Notes under the pieces: generated by a model
What the model saw: only the letters and a program-made list of their open reading frames with translations
Databases searched by the model: none
Told to the model about the DNA's origin: nothing
Assembly (NCBI GenBank): GCA_016219905.1
Contig: JACRKA010000179.1
Location: 1-35,048 of the forward strand
Length of the DNA stretch: 35,048 bases
Origin: Verrucomicrobiota bacterium
GTDB lineage: Bacteria; Verrucomicrobiota; Verrucomicrobiia; CAIQCK01
Reading direction: 5' to 3'
Made by a program: the position numbers and the translations under genes
Shown: positions 7,274 to 15,124 of the stretch, one piece after another
Layout: the number at the start of each line of letters is the position of its first letter
Position numbering within the stretch: position 1 is the first letter of the stretch

Positions 7274-9850
7274 CTACCGCCCGCCGGACTGCATCAGTTC
7301 GGGATGCTCGGTCTGGATTTTCTGGAGGCGCTGCTTGGCGCCCTCCGCGCCGGCGAGGCCCGATTGCGCCAGCCGCGCATAGACCTTCGCCGCCTCGCGC
7401 CAGCGGCCGTCGGTTTCGAGCAGTTCGCCCGCGTCGAGGCCCGCGCGGCAAAACCACGCCGGCTCGGCGGTGATCCGGCCCTGTTCGTCGGCGTCATAGA
7501 CGATCTCCAGGTAACGCTCCAGCGCCTCGGCGCGTTTGCCGAGTTTCTCAAAGCACTTGCCGATCTTGTAGCGGGCCTGGCTCTTGATGGCGCGGTTGGC
7601 GCGCAGGCTGTTGAGCACCTGCTGGTAGGCCAGCACCGCCTGCTGGTAACGCTCGAGCCGCGGGTTGGCCGGATCCTCCGTCCCGAGCGAGAAGTGGCAG
7701 TCGCCCACGCGGCCCCACGCCTCGTCGGCGCGCGGGCTGTCCGGGAAATCGCGCGCGATGCTCTCGAACACCAGCAGCGCCTCGGCGAACTTGCTTGCCT
7801 CGGTGAGCGTCTCGGCCTCGAGCATCCGGGCGTCGGCGCGCCACGGGCTGGCGCGGTAGGCCGGGTTCTGGAGCAGCCCCTCCAGCACGTCGCGCGCTTC
7901 CTTGTAAGCCTGGCGGTTCATCGCCGCGCGCGCGGCCCACAGGATGGCCGTGTCCGCCAGCCGGTGCGCCGGCCATTTCTCCGGGACCGTCATGAAGAAC
8001 TTCTGCGCCTCGACCCATTGCTTGCCGTTGAACTGCTGCTGGGCCAGCCAGAAGATCGCCTCGGCCGCCACCGGCGCGTTCGGGTGCTCGCGCGCCACCT
8101 GCTCGAACGCCGCGCGTGTGGCCGCCTCGTCGCCCGACTGCGCCACGCACTGCGCCCGCGCGAACACCGCCTGCGCCGCCACCTCCGGTGGCGGTTTCAA
8201 CGCGAGCAGTTCGTCGTAGGCCGTCATCGCTCCGCGCCACTGGCCCGACGACTCGCGCGCCGCGGCCGCCGCCAGCCGCGCCTGCGTCGCCAGCGGACTC
8301 GGCTCGCGCCCGACCCAGAGTTTCTCGAACGTCTGCCACGCGCGCTCATACTGTTTCTGAGCGACATAGGCCTGGCCGAGTTGCAACCACGCCTCGTCGG
8401 CGTGCGCGTGCTTCGGGAACTGCGCCAGCATCTTCTCCAGCGCCGCCGCGCGACGGTCCATCCGGTCCGCGCGCTCCGAGGCGAGGGACAGTTGCCAGAG
8501 CGCGTCGGCCGCGGCCGGGCCGGCCGGCTCCGTCTCGTAGGCGCGCTGGAAAGCGTCGGCGGCCTTGGGAAAATTCCCGCCCTCCAGCGCGAGGTCGCCG
8601 ATCTTGAACCACGCGGTGGCCACCAGCGGCCCCGGCGGCACGGTGGCCGTGATCTGTGCGAACATGTCGCCCGCCTCGGCCTTGCGGCCCAGCGCGAGCA
8701 ACGTCCACGCCGCGCCGGCCATCGCGTTGGGCGCCTCGGGGCTTTTCGGGAAGAGCGCCAGCAACCGCTGATATTCCGCCAGCGTTTCCTCGTGCAACTT
8801 CGCGCTGCCGAGCAACTCCGCCAGCCGCAGCGACACCGGCGCCGTCGTCGCCTCGCGCGGATGCTCGTCCACGAACCGCCGCAAGTGCGCGATCACGTCG
8901 TGGCCCGCGCCGAGCCGTTTGCCCAGATCGCCGAGCTGCAACGCCGCCGTGCGTTTCACCGCCACGGCCGCCTCGCCGCCCGCCGCGTCGCTGCCGGCCA
9001 GCTCGAACGCCTGCCGGAACGCCGCCAGCGCGTCCTTCCAGCGCTGCTGCGCGAGGCGGATCTCGCCGATGGCCAGCCAGGCCTGGCCTTTCATCAGCGC
9101 CGGCAGCGCAGGCCCCTTGCCGGGCGCGAGCGCCTGGTCGAACGCCGCGGCCGCGGCATCGCCCTTGCCCTGCTCGCGCAGCGACTGCGCCAGCCAGTAA
9201 TGCGCCGCCGTGGCCGCGCGCGCGCCGGCGTAGTGCGTGGCCACGGTCTCGAACTGCGCGTCGGCCACCTCGTGCTGCTTGCGCGCCAGCGCAATCCGGC
9301 CGCGCATCACCAGCGCATCGGCCAGCACATCCCGTGGCGCACCCGTGTGCGTCACGACCACGTTGAACGCCTCGTCGGCCTCGTCGAATCGCTTCTGCCC
9401 GAACAGGGCGTAGCCCAGCCCATACTGCGACTGCGTCCGATACTTGCCCGTGCTGAAAAATCGCCCGCCCGCCGCGCGGTAACTCGCCTCGGCCTCCGTC
9501 CAGCGCCCCGCCGCGGCCAGCGCCTCGCCGTGCCAGTAGAGGAACGCCTCGGCGAACTTGCCGGCCTGGTATTTCGCCACCGCGTCGGTGAGCCACTTCA
9601 CCGCCGCGTCGGCCTGGCCCGACAACACCAGCGTCTCGCCCACCAGCAGCGTGGCCTCCTCGACCTCGCCCGCCTTCGGGAACTGCAGCAGCAGCGCGCG
9701 CAACTGCCGCTCCGCGACGTCGTGGATGCCGTCGTTGAAGGCTTTCCGCCCCATCCGCAGCAGTTCGCTGGCGCTGCGCGCGGTCTGGGCCTGCGCCACC
9801 AGCGCGAGCGCCAACAACGCGGCCAGCGCCGCAAGCATTGTCTGTTTCAT
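7274..9850 (-). CDS. Exported tetratricopeptide-repeat protein
   Basis: An 858-residue protein that is almost entirely TPR-like helical repeats (for example AADAFQRAYETEPAGPAAAD and EAWLQLGQAYVAQKQYERAW), about fifteen or more units judged by the regular A-x-x-x-F/Y-x-x-x-L spacing. A Sec signal peptide (MKQTMLAALAALLALALVAQAQ) directs it to the periplasm, where such proteins act as scaffolds in envelope or secretion complexes, similar in layout to YbgF/CpoB- and BamD-like repeat proteins (family knowledge; the specific partner is unknown). An upstream in-frame GTG at 9943 would add 31 residues before the signal peptide and is therefore rejected; no strong Shine-Dalgarno sequence precedes the ATG at 9850. 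It is transcribed divergently from the 10029 gene. Confidence 0.9.
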   Translation of the reverse strand: MKQTMLAALAALLALALVAQAQTARSASELLRMGRKAFNDGIHDVAERQLRALLLQFPKAGEVEEATLLVGETLVLSGQADAAVKWLTDAVAKYQAGKFAEAFLYWHGEALAAAGRWTEAEASYRAAGGRFFSTGKYRTQSQYGLGYALFGQKRFDEADEAFNVVVTHTGAPRDVLADALVMRGRIALARKQHEVADAQFETVATHYAGARAATAAHYWLAQSLREQGKGDAAAAAFDQALAPGKGPALPALMKGQAWLAIGEIRLAQQRWKDALAAFRQAFELAGSDAAGGEAAVAVKRTAALQLGDLGKRLGAGHDVIAHLRRFVDEHPREATTAPVSLRLAELLGSAKLHEETLAEYQRLLALFPKSPEAPNAMAGAAWTLLALGRKAEAGDMFAQITATVPPGPLVATAWFKIGDLALEGGNFPKAADAFQRAYETEPAGPAAADALWQLSLASERADRMDRRAAALEKMLAQFPKHAHADEAWLQLGQAYVAQKQYERAWQTFEKLWVGREPSPLATQARLAAAAARESSGQWRGAMTAYDELLALKPPPEVAAQAVFARAQCVAQSGDEAATRAAFEQVAREHPNAPVAAEAIFWLAQQQFNGKQWVEAQKFFMTVPEKWPAHRLADTAILWAARAAMNRQAYKEARDVLEGLLQNPAYRASPWRADARMLEAETLTEASKFAEALLVFESIARDFPDSPRADEAWGRVGDCHFSLGTEDPANPRLERYQQAVLAYQQVLNSLRANRAIKSQARYKIGKCFEKLGKRAEALERYLEIVYDADEQGRITAEPAWFCRAGLDAGELLETDGRWREAAKVYARLAQSGLAGAEGAKQRLQKIQTEHPELMQSGGR

Positions 9851-10028
9851 CCAACCCACGCGGCGATGTTCGCAAACGCCCCGCGACGGGTCGAGGCAAA
9901 ACCTTGCCGCGCGGCACGCTTCGCCCCGATTCAGTCCCCACACGCTACCGTTGGAAAAGAAGCTGAAAACAAGCTTGCCCGGCAGGGGGTGGTTGCGTAA
10001 TCTCCGGCCCGTTCAGAAAGGGACTCCT

Positions 10029-10463
10029 ATGAAGAAGCTGACTCTGTTTGGTTGGTCGGTGACATGCGTCGCCGCGCTGGCGCTGGTTTTGTCGGGCACG
10101 CCGACGGCGGTCGCCGGTGAACGCTTCAATCAGGCGGGCAAGGGCCTGCTGAACATAACCACCTTTTGGCTGGAGGTCCCTGGTTGCATGGTGGATGTCA
10201 GCCAGAAGAAGAACCCGTGGTTGGGCTGCTCGTGGGGACTCTTGAAAGGCATCGCCTTCATGCCGCTGCGCCTCGAGCAGGGCATGATGGAGTTTTTGAC
10301 GTCCCCCATCGCGCCGCACCAGCCCAAGACAACCTCCATCGGCCCCAAGACGACGTTCGGTTACTTCACCGGCGAAACGTCGGAGCCGACGGGCCAGCCG
10401 ATCGCGCAGCCTGCGGTCCAGCCCCCGACCCCGCCGGAGCCGCGTCCGCTGCGGGGCAAATAA
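10029..10463 (+). CDS. Small exported protein, TIGR04073-like (exosortase system-associated)
   Basis: A 144-residue protein with a Sec signal peptide (MKKLTLFGWSVTCVAALALV, cleaved near AVAGE). The mature part contains KGLLNITTFWLEVPGCMVDV, then GCSWGLLKGIAFMPLRLEQG and EFLTSP. This pattern of G-x-x-N-x-x-T-x-x-x-E-x-P, a glycine-rich hydrophobic middle and a final E-F-L-T resembles the TIGR04073 family, found in Verrucomicrobia and Lentisphaerae genomes with exosortase systems. The tail is Pro/Thr-rich (QPAVQPPTPPEPRPLRGK). AAGGGA lies about eight bases before the ATG. No exosortase gene is in the window, so the functional link rests on family memory. Confidence 0.72.
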   Translation: MKKLTLFGWSVTCVAALALVLSGTPTAVAGERFNQAGKGLLNITTFWLEVPGCMVDVSQKKNPWLGCSWGLLKGIAFMPLRLEQGMMEFLTSPIAPHQPKTTSIGPKTTFGYFTGETSEPTGQPIAQPAVQPPTPPEPRPLRGK

Positions 10464-10609
10464 TCCTTCCCGGACTTCATCCGTTCCGAGGGCGCGCCGC
10501 GCGCGGCCGGCTGGACAGCGCCACACGACACTTGGGATGCCGCGAGTTCCGGTTTGGTTTGGTTCGCGAGTTTGGCAGATGGAACCCCGTCCCTCGCACC
10601 CGGGAAGAA

Positions 10610-10683
10610 TGGCTGCCGGACAAGGATTCGAACCTTGACAGACTGATCCAGAGTCAGTCGTGCTACCATTACACCATCCGGCA
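10610..10683 (-). tRNA. tRNA-Gln, anticodon CTG
   Basis: Read on the minus strand the element begins TGCCGGATGGTGTAATGGTA and ends TCCGGCAGCCA. The seven-pair acceptor stem TGCCGGA/TCCGGCA is perfect. The anticodon stem ACTGA/TCAGT encloses the loop CTCTGGA, giving anticodon CTG (reads CAG, glutamine). The T arm holds the canonical GGTTCGAATCC. Discriminator G and a genomically encoded CCA end the molecule, 74 bases in total including CCA. Confidence 0.96.
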
Positions 10684-10780
10684 GCAAGGGGCTGGCGCAG
10701 CGGGCCGCGCCGGCCGAAAGCGCGGGGAACCTAGCGGAATCCGCCGCTGATTGTCAAACCTCCTTCCAGCCAGTGCAGCT

Positions 10781-12013
10781 TCAACCAGACCTCTGCGAGC
10801 CACAAGACCCCGTCCCACGCGCTGCGCTTCCCTCGCAGCGGCCGGAACCGCCGCCTTTCAACACATCGGCCAAGACCCTGCCGACCATCGGCAAAGGGTC
10901 CGACAGCATGCTTCGAAGTTGCGCGCCCGCTCCGGCACAATCCGCCGCGGCCCGTTTCAAGACCGCCCTCTTCGAGGGATTGGCGCGCCAGTCGGCAAGG
11001 ACGGTCCGGAGGAACAAGCCGGGGTTCACATATCTTCTTCCCACCACATAATCCGGAAACCGCGGGGCCGTCGGAGCCGCCTCACCGAGAGCCAGCTCGA
11101 CGGCAAGCCGGCCGACAACCAGGCCGCACAGCGCCGCAAACCTCGCATACGCCGGAAACCGGCCATTGATCTCGATGACCTTGTATCGGCCGTCGCGCGG
11201 GTCGAGCTTGAATTCTACTTCGGCAGGGCCGCGCCAGCGCCACTTCGCGAAAAACGGCAGCGCCTGTTCCACCAGACATCGTTCAGCGATGCTGACGCTC
11301 ACGGCCGTCAAGCCGCCGGGGGGCGGCCACTGGCGGATCTTGCGCGTCGTGAACGCCGCCGCGAGGTTGCTGTTCCGGTCAAAGAGCAGGAGCGCCGTGT
11401 GCATCGCGGCCGGGTCGCCGGGGATGAATTCCTGGATGAGAGCGCCGCCGAAACTTCCTTCACACTCCGCCACCGACTGTCGCAGCGAGCCCACGTCGCT
11501 CACGTAACTCAGCCCGATAGCTGCGCCGACATCGGTTTGCGGTTTGACCACCAGCGTCACGCGCCCCTTGCCCTCCGCCAGGATGGCGCAGGCCTCCTCC
11601 AGCGGGTAAGCGTGCGGACACGGGATGCCGAGCTTCACGCACTCGGCCTGACAGACCGCGTGGTCAAATGTGGCGCGAAAGGCGTCGAGGGCAGGAACGT
11701 TCAGGGCCGTGAGACGTTGAAGAATCGCTTCGAGCTTGCAAGCCGCGATCATGGCCCGTGTTCCCAGTGGCAGCAGCACGTCCGGCTGCTCGCGCCGCAC
11801 GATTTCGATGAGCGCGTCTTCGAGCGCCGGGCTGGCCGCGTCCGGGAGCATGTGCGTCCTCCTGATGTGGCGCGATCGCAGCCCCAGCGGTGGCCGGTCG
11901 AAATCTGCGCCGATCACATCGCACCCGGCCGCCGCCAATTCCCCGGCGATGCTTTGCGCCGCGTCGCCGCTGGTGTTGACGAGCAAGACGCGCTTGGGAA
12001 GGTCTGCCCTCAT
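10781..12013 (-). CDS. ATP-grasp ligase-like protein
   Basis: A 410-residue cytoplasmic protein. The N-terminus is a Rossmann-like pre-ATP-grasp domain (PKRVLLVNTSGDAAQSIAG) and the centre an ATP-grasp fold (RVTLVVKPQTDVGAAIGLSY, then ALIQEFIPGDPAAMH, then GPAEVEFKLDPRDGRYKVIEINGRF, the Mg-ligand strand E-x-N-G-R). Family members join a carboxylate to an amine or similar acceptor through an acyl phosphate; the substrate is not inferable. The TGA stop of the upstream FemAB-like gene overlaps its ATG by four bases (ATGA at 12010-12013), so the two are translationally coupled. This explains why an upstream extension to 12721 in the same frame is not a real gene start. Confidence 0.85.
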   Translation of the reverse strand: MRADLPKRVLLVNTSGDAAQSIAGELAAAGCDVIGADFDRPPLGLRSRHIRRTHMLPDAASPALEDALIEIVRREQPDVLLPLGTRAMIAACKLEAILQRLTALNVPALDAFRATFDHAVCQAECVKLGIPCPHAYPLEEACAILAEGKGRVTLVVKPQTDVGAAIGLSYVSDVGSLRQSVAECEGSFGGALIQEFIPGDPAAMHTALLLFDRNSNLAAAFTTRKIRQWPPPGGLTAVSVSIAERCLVEQALPFFAKWRWRGPAEVEFKLDPRDGRYKVIEINGRFPAYARFAALCGLVVGRLAVELALGEAAPTAPRFPDYVVGRRYVNPGLFLRTVLADWRANPSKRAVLKRAAADCAGAGAQLRSMLSDPLPMVGRVLADVLKGGGSGRCEGSAARGTGSCGSQRSG

Positions 12014-13149
12014 GCGCGCGCCAACCCAGCCGTCATTCTCTTCACCCTCCACGCCCGCGCTGCGAGCAGGAGACGAAGGGCCGCCTGGCTGAATCCGTCC
12101 CTGCCGCGGACAAACAGATTCGCGCCGGCCAGCCGGCAGCCTCTCCGGACTTTTGTGGCATACGCCAGCCGGCCATAATACATCCGCTCCAAACCGTCCT
12201 TGATCGCGTCCTCGATCGGCCGGTTGAACATCAGGTTGAAATACGCCGCGTGCCGGCGGACATGCCCGTCTTTGATGCCGGGGATCGAAACAAAACCGGC
12301 TTTCTTGTCGCGAAACATGACCAACATCCCGATGATCTGCCCTTGCAGGACCGCCGCATACACGACGACGCCATCCCCCAGACAAGCCTTCAGCTTCGCA
12401 AAGAACTCCGCCCGATATGGAAACGGCCGGCCGTTCAACCGGCGGTGGTGCGAGTCCGCGATCTGATGGAGTTCGCCGGCCACGGACGAAGGATCTTCGA
12501 CTTCGCTGATCACCACGCCCGCGCGCCGTCCGCGGCTCCGCTCGTTCGGAATGCTCTTTGCGGCGCGCGGATGGCTTTTCCTCAACTCGCGACGATAGTC
12601 CGCAAAGGAATCCCACTGGATGTCGAGGTAACAGACCGGCAGTTCGGGCGAACAGAGGTAGCCTCGCGAAGCCAGCACCTCCGACACGACCCGTTCGCCT
12701 GCCGGTATTTCCCGAAAGCAAAGCGTGCAGCGATCACGCTCCGCCTCGTGCTCGATCCGCGCCAGCAATGCCTCAAACAACCGGCTGCGCACGGCATCAG
12801 GCAAGCCCGCGCGAAACAACACGCCCGCGCGCCAGCACAAGAGACCGCCGCAGGTCATTGCGGGCAGCACACGGACGCCGAACCATGGCAGCAAGCCACG
12901 CAATCGCCCAAAGAGGACGCGATCCAAACCGGGCTTCCGTCCGTCCGGCCTCTCAACACGCCAGACCAGGGCGGCTTGCAGTCTCGAATCTTCGCGCGCC
13001 GTGAGATACCGGAACTGCGGCGCAGCCAATGACGTTTCCTCAATCAACCGCAGCCCCGCGTGATTCGCGAAGATGCCTCCGCCCTCCAATTCATCCCATT
13101 CGCCGGGATGAATCCCGGCAATGCTTTCGACCAATGAGATCTCGGTCAT
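12010..13149 (-). CDS. FemAB/GNAT-like acyltransferase
   Basis: A 379-residue protein with the FemAB-like double acyltransferase layout. Visible are RRELRKSHPRAAKSIPNERS, a basic motif typical of the BioF2-like/COG3146 group; QIADSHHRRLNGRPFPYRAEF; and the CoA-site strand GQIIGMLVMFRDKKAGFVSI followed by HAAYFNLMFNRPIEDAI and YYGRLAYATKVRRGC. Family members transfer amino-acyl or acyl groups to peptidoglycan or cell-surface polymers. Coupling to the ATP-grasp gene by ATGA overlap suggests a two-step activation-and-transfer pair (inference). The ATG at 13149 lies 37 bases from the topo VI-A tail relic. The gene starts the cluster, so a promoter should lie between 13149 and 13299. Confidence 0.8.
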   Translation of the reverse strand: MTEISLVESIAGIHPGEWDELEGGGIFANHAGLRLIEETSLAAPQFRYLTAREDSRLQAALVWRVERPDGRKPGLDRVLFGRLRGLLPWFGVRVLPAMTCGGLLCWRAGVLFRAGLPDAVRSRLFEALLARIEHEAERDRCTLCFREIPAGERVVSEVLASRGYLCSPELPVCYLDIQWDSFADYRRELRKSHPRAAKSIPNERSRGRRAGVVISEVEDPSSVAGELHQIADSHHRRLNGRPFPYRAEFFAKLKACLGDGVVVYAAVLQGQIIGMLVMFRDKKAGFVSIPGIKDGHVRRHAAYFNLMFNRPIEDAIKDGLERMYYGRLAYATKVRRGCRLAGANLFVRGRDGFSQAALRLLLAARAWRVKRMTAGLARA

Positions 13150-13185
13150 GCTGCGTGCACGACGCGTTGCGGTCCGCGCCGTTTT

Positions 13186-13275
13186 TCAAGGCAGAAAGGT
13201 TTTCTTCTTCATCTTGTCGGGCAGGTATTCCTCGAGGACGTAATTCAGCCCGTGCTTGGCGAACGCCCGTTGACA
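13186..13275 (-). pseudogene. Diverged relic of the topoisomerase VI subunit A C-terminus
   Basis: Minus-strand bases 13272-13186 encode QRAFAKHGLNYVLEEYLPDK and on through MKKKTFLP to a TGA stop. The same peptide, Q instead of R apart, ends the intact topo VI-A gene (13943-15100). The core 82 bases (13191-13272) match 13948-14029 with only about six differences, clustered at third codon positions and at the stop (TGA against TAA). The upstream part of the gene is missing, so it is a fragment and not a working gene. It lies between the FemAB-like gene and the Uma2 gene and forms one side of a direct repeat pair. Confidence 0.85.
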
Positions 13276-13298
13276 AGAATGCTTGCGTGCCCTGTTGC

Positions 13299-13865
13299 CT
13301 ACGCTTGGCGGGCGAAAACGTCGCGGGCGCGAATCGTCAGGCCGGTAAAGAACGGCGATTCAAAGGAGCCGTCTTCCTCAAGGACGCGTGCAGCTTTTTC
13401 GGGAGAACGGACCAGGTCGTAAACGTGAATCTGCAAAAGGATGGGATCCACGAGCCAGAGTTCCTTTACACCGTGGCGGGCATAGATTTTCCGCTTGGAT
13501 CGCTTGTCCAACTGTGCCGTGGCCGGGGAAAGAACTTCGATGACCAGGTCGGGCACGCCGCGCACACCGTCGTCGGCGAGGATCGAGCGATTGGCCTTGG
13601 AGACGAAGACCAGATCGGGCTGGAAAACGTCGAACTCGGAGAGGTAGAGATCCAACGGCGCTGCATAAAGGACGCCGCCGGGGTGGGCGGCCAGGTAATT
13701 GCGCAGGATCAGATAGAGGTTGCCGCAAATCTCCTGATGATACCGGTTCGGGGCCGGGGCCATATACAGTTCTCCCTCAATAAGTTGATAGCGGGGACCG
13801 CCTTCGGGAAGCGCGCAATAGTCCGCAACCGTCAGCAATTCGGTCTGGTTTTGGATCGTTTGCAC
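13299..13865 (-). CDS. Uma2 family (DUF820) PD-(D/E)XK nuclease-like protein
   Basis: A 188-residue protein typical of Uma2 genes in length and layout: LTVADYCALPEGGPRYQLIE at the start, YLSEFDVFQPDLVFVSK, then VPDLVIEVLSPATAQLDKRS and KIYARHGVKELWLVDP. The paired aspartate and glutamate (PDLVIEV) followed by the K-rich helix match the PD-(D/E)XK core. The cellular target of Uma2 proteins is not known. The start is uncertain: a GTG at 13865 gives the family-sized protein QTIQNQTELL..., but no convincing Shine-Dalgarno sequence precedes it. The gene is bracketed by the topo VI-A tail and its relic copy and is lower in GC (about 53-58%) than the surrounding topo genes (about 63%), consistent with later arrival. 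Confidence 0.82.
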   Translation of the reverse strand: MQTIQNQTELLTVADYCALPEGGPRYQLIEGELYMAPAPNRYHQEICGNLYLILRNYLAAHPGGVLYAAPLDLYLSEFDVFQPDLVFVSKANRSILADDGVRGVPDLVIEVLSPATAQLDKRSKRKIYARHGVKELWLVDPILLQIHVYDLVRSPEKAARVLEEDGSFESPFFTGLTIRARDVFARQA

Positions 13866-13942
13866 GGCGGTATCATCACGCCGGATCGTGCCGCTGTCAA
13901 TCTCGCGCGCAAGTGAAGGCGGTGCTCGGAAATCCTGCGGTC

Positions 13943-15100
13943 TTACGGCAGGAACGTCTTCTTCTTCATCTTGTCGGGCAGGTATTCCTCGAGGACGTAA
14001 TTCAGGCCGTGCTTGGCGAAGGCCTGTTGCTCGATGCGGACGCCCATCTTCAGCATCTGCCCGATCGCCTTCTGCCACTCCGGGTAGTGCTTGATGAACG
14101 GGTCGTTCTTCAACGCGTCCTGCGCGCGCTTGATGTCCACGTCCTCCAGCGGGTGCGTCGCGTCCTCCAGGTCATAGTCAATGATGTCCTGCGGCGTCAC
14201 GCCGAGGTAGTGGGCCTGCGGCACGCAGAAGAACTTGTTGATGTGCGCCGACTGGCCGGAGCCGACCTTGAGCGTGCGGTAGATGTTGCCGTAGCCGTAA
14301 GGGTCGCCGTCGGTGAACGCGAGCACCGGCAGCTTCTGGTCGTCGGCGAGCCGCCGGATGAACCGCCGGCAGGCGCGCGTCGGCACGCCGCTCATCGAGA
14401 TGAGGATGCAGTTCGCCGACTCGTAGTAGCGATGGTGCACGAGACGTTGGAAGAGCGAACTGGTCTCGACGACGAGGACGAACTTCGCCTTCGTCTCGAA
14501 CCGCAGGTGCTCGACCTGGCTGGGGATGCTCCACGCGCCGGTGCCGAGCTTGGCGCAGTTGATCTTGATCTCCTCGTCGGTGGCCGGGTCGCGGTCCACG
14601 ACGATGAGCGGCCCGGTGACCTCGCCGCCGCGTTCCTCCGGGATGTAGCCGAGCTGTTCGCGGTTGATGGCGAGCATCGCCTCCATGTCGTCGAGCAGCG
14701 AGTCGCTCTCCGGCTGTTCGTCGAAGCGGCACTCGCCCCAGCTCTTGGCGTTGTAATAGACCTCGCGCTTGCCGGCGATGTCGTTCTTGAGCAGCAGGTC
14801 GTTCTTCGTCGTCGCGAGCAGCCGCACGGACTGCGCGAAGGTTTTGACGGTGTTGTAGCTCAGCGTGCGCGTCGCTTCCTTGCCGATCATCTCGAAGTAG
14901 CCCTTCTTCGGGTCATACTTCACGTTCGACAGCGCGCGGATGGGGAACCGCATCTCCGGCTTGCGGAACTTCTTGATGATGTCGGTGTGAATCTCGTCCG
15001 CCACGCGGTCAATGCGGTTGGCGGCCTCCTTCTTCGAGATCACCCGCGGCGCGTCGGCGACCGCCGGGGCCGCCGGTTTGGTTGCTTTGCTTTTGCTCAT
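13943..15100 (-). CDS. Type IIB DNA topoisomerase VI subunit A
   Basis: A 385-residue Spo11-like subunit that would cleave both DNA strands for ATP-driven strand passage with subunit B. Seen: the WHD catalytic motif KREVYYNAKSW with Tyr115-Tyr116 (the second aligns with the Spo11 catalytic tyrosine), and a Toprim domain with Glu212 in VLVVETSSLFQRL and Asp264-Gly-Asp266 in FTDGDPYGYGNIYRTLKVGS. The order and spacing are those of complete Top6A. The ATG at 15100 is preferred to one six residues upstream because AAAAGGAC lies before it. It is 24 bases downstream of the uronate-isomerase-like gene on the same strand. The last 27 residues are duplicated in the relic at 13186. Topo VI is common in archaea and plants and sporadic in bacteria. 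Confidence 0.95.
   Translation of the reverse strand: MSKSKATKPAAPAVADAPRVISKKEAANRIDRVADEIHTDIIKKFRKPEMRFPIRALSNVKYDPKKGYFEMIGKEATRTLSYNTVKTFAQSVRLLATTKNDLLLKNDIAGKREVYYNAKSWGECRFDEQPESDSLLDDMEAMLAINREQLGYIPEERGGEVTGPLIVVDRDPATDEEIKINCAKLGTGAWSIPSQVEHLRFETKAKFVLVVETSSLFQRLVHHRYYESANCILISMSGVPTRACRRFIRRLADDQKLPVLAFTDGDPYGYGNIYRTLKVGSGQSAHINKFFCVPQAHYLGVTPQDIIDYDLEDATHPLEDVDIKRAQDALKNDPFIKHYPEWQKAIGQMLKMGVRIEQQAFAKHGLNYVLEEYLPDKMKKKTFLP
13948..14029. repeat. Direct-repeat copy B (82 bases) inside the topo VI-A tail
   Basis: The intact partner of the 13191-13272 copy, 757 bases away and in the same orientation. Differences between copies are mostly synonymous: CAG/CGG, GCC/GCG, GGC/GGG, AAG/AAA, ACG/ACC, TTC/TTT, CCG/CCT and the stop codons. 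The pair frames the Uma2 gene. Confidence 0.85.
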
Positions 15101-15124
15101 CGTCGTCCTTTTAATCAAATCACC

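Noticed and set aside
7268-10000. A 910-codon open frame on the plus strand
   Set aside because: It lies opposite the TPR gene, which has a signal peptide and repeat periodicity; the opposite frame is arginine-rich and without recognisable features.
9975-10003. Promoter TTGCCC-17-TAATCT before the 10029 gene
   Set aside because: Only three of six positions match in each element, which is expected by chance in this composition; not listed as a feature.
10781-12721. Extension of the ATP-grasp gene upstream to 12721
   Set aside because: The extra N-terminus overlaps the FemAB-like gene out of frame and has no family match; the ATGA overlap marks the real start at 12013.
13186-14029. Target-site duplication of a transposon
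   Set aside because: The repeats are 82 bases long and differ at synonymous sites, and no transposase or terminal inverted repeats are present. This does not fit a fresh transposition footprint.
13299-14078. Longer Uma2 protein starting at 14078
   Set aside because: Its first 70 residues are antisense-strand-frame readings of topo VI-A coding DNA (arginine/proline-rich), and the known family length fits a start near 13865.
13943-15100. Wadjet-type JetD nuclease instead of topo VI-A
   Set aside because: The catalytic YY motif, Toprim DGDP and a full GHKL partner (18169-19992) fit topo VI; no JetA, JetB or JetC genes are nearby.
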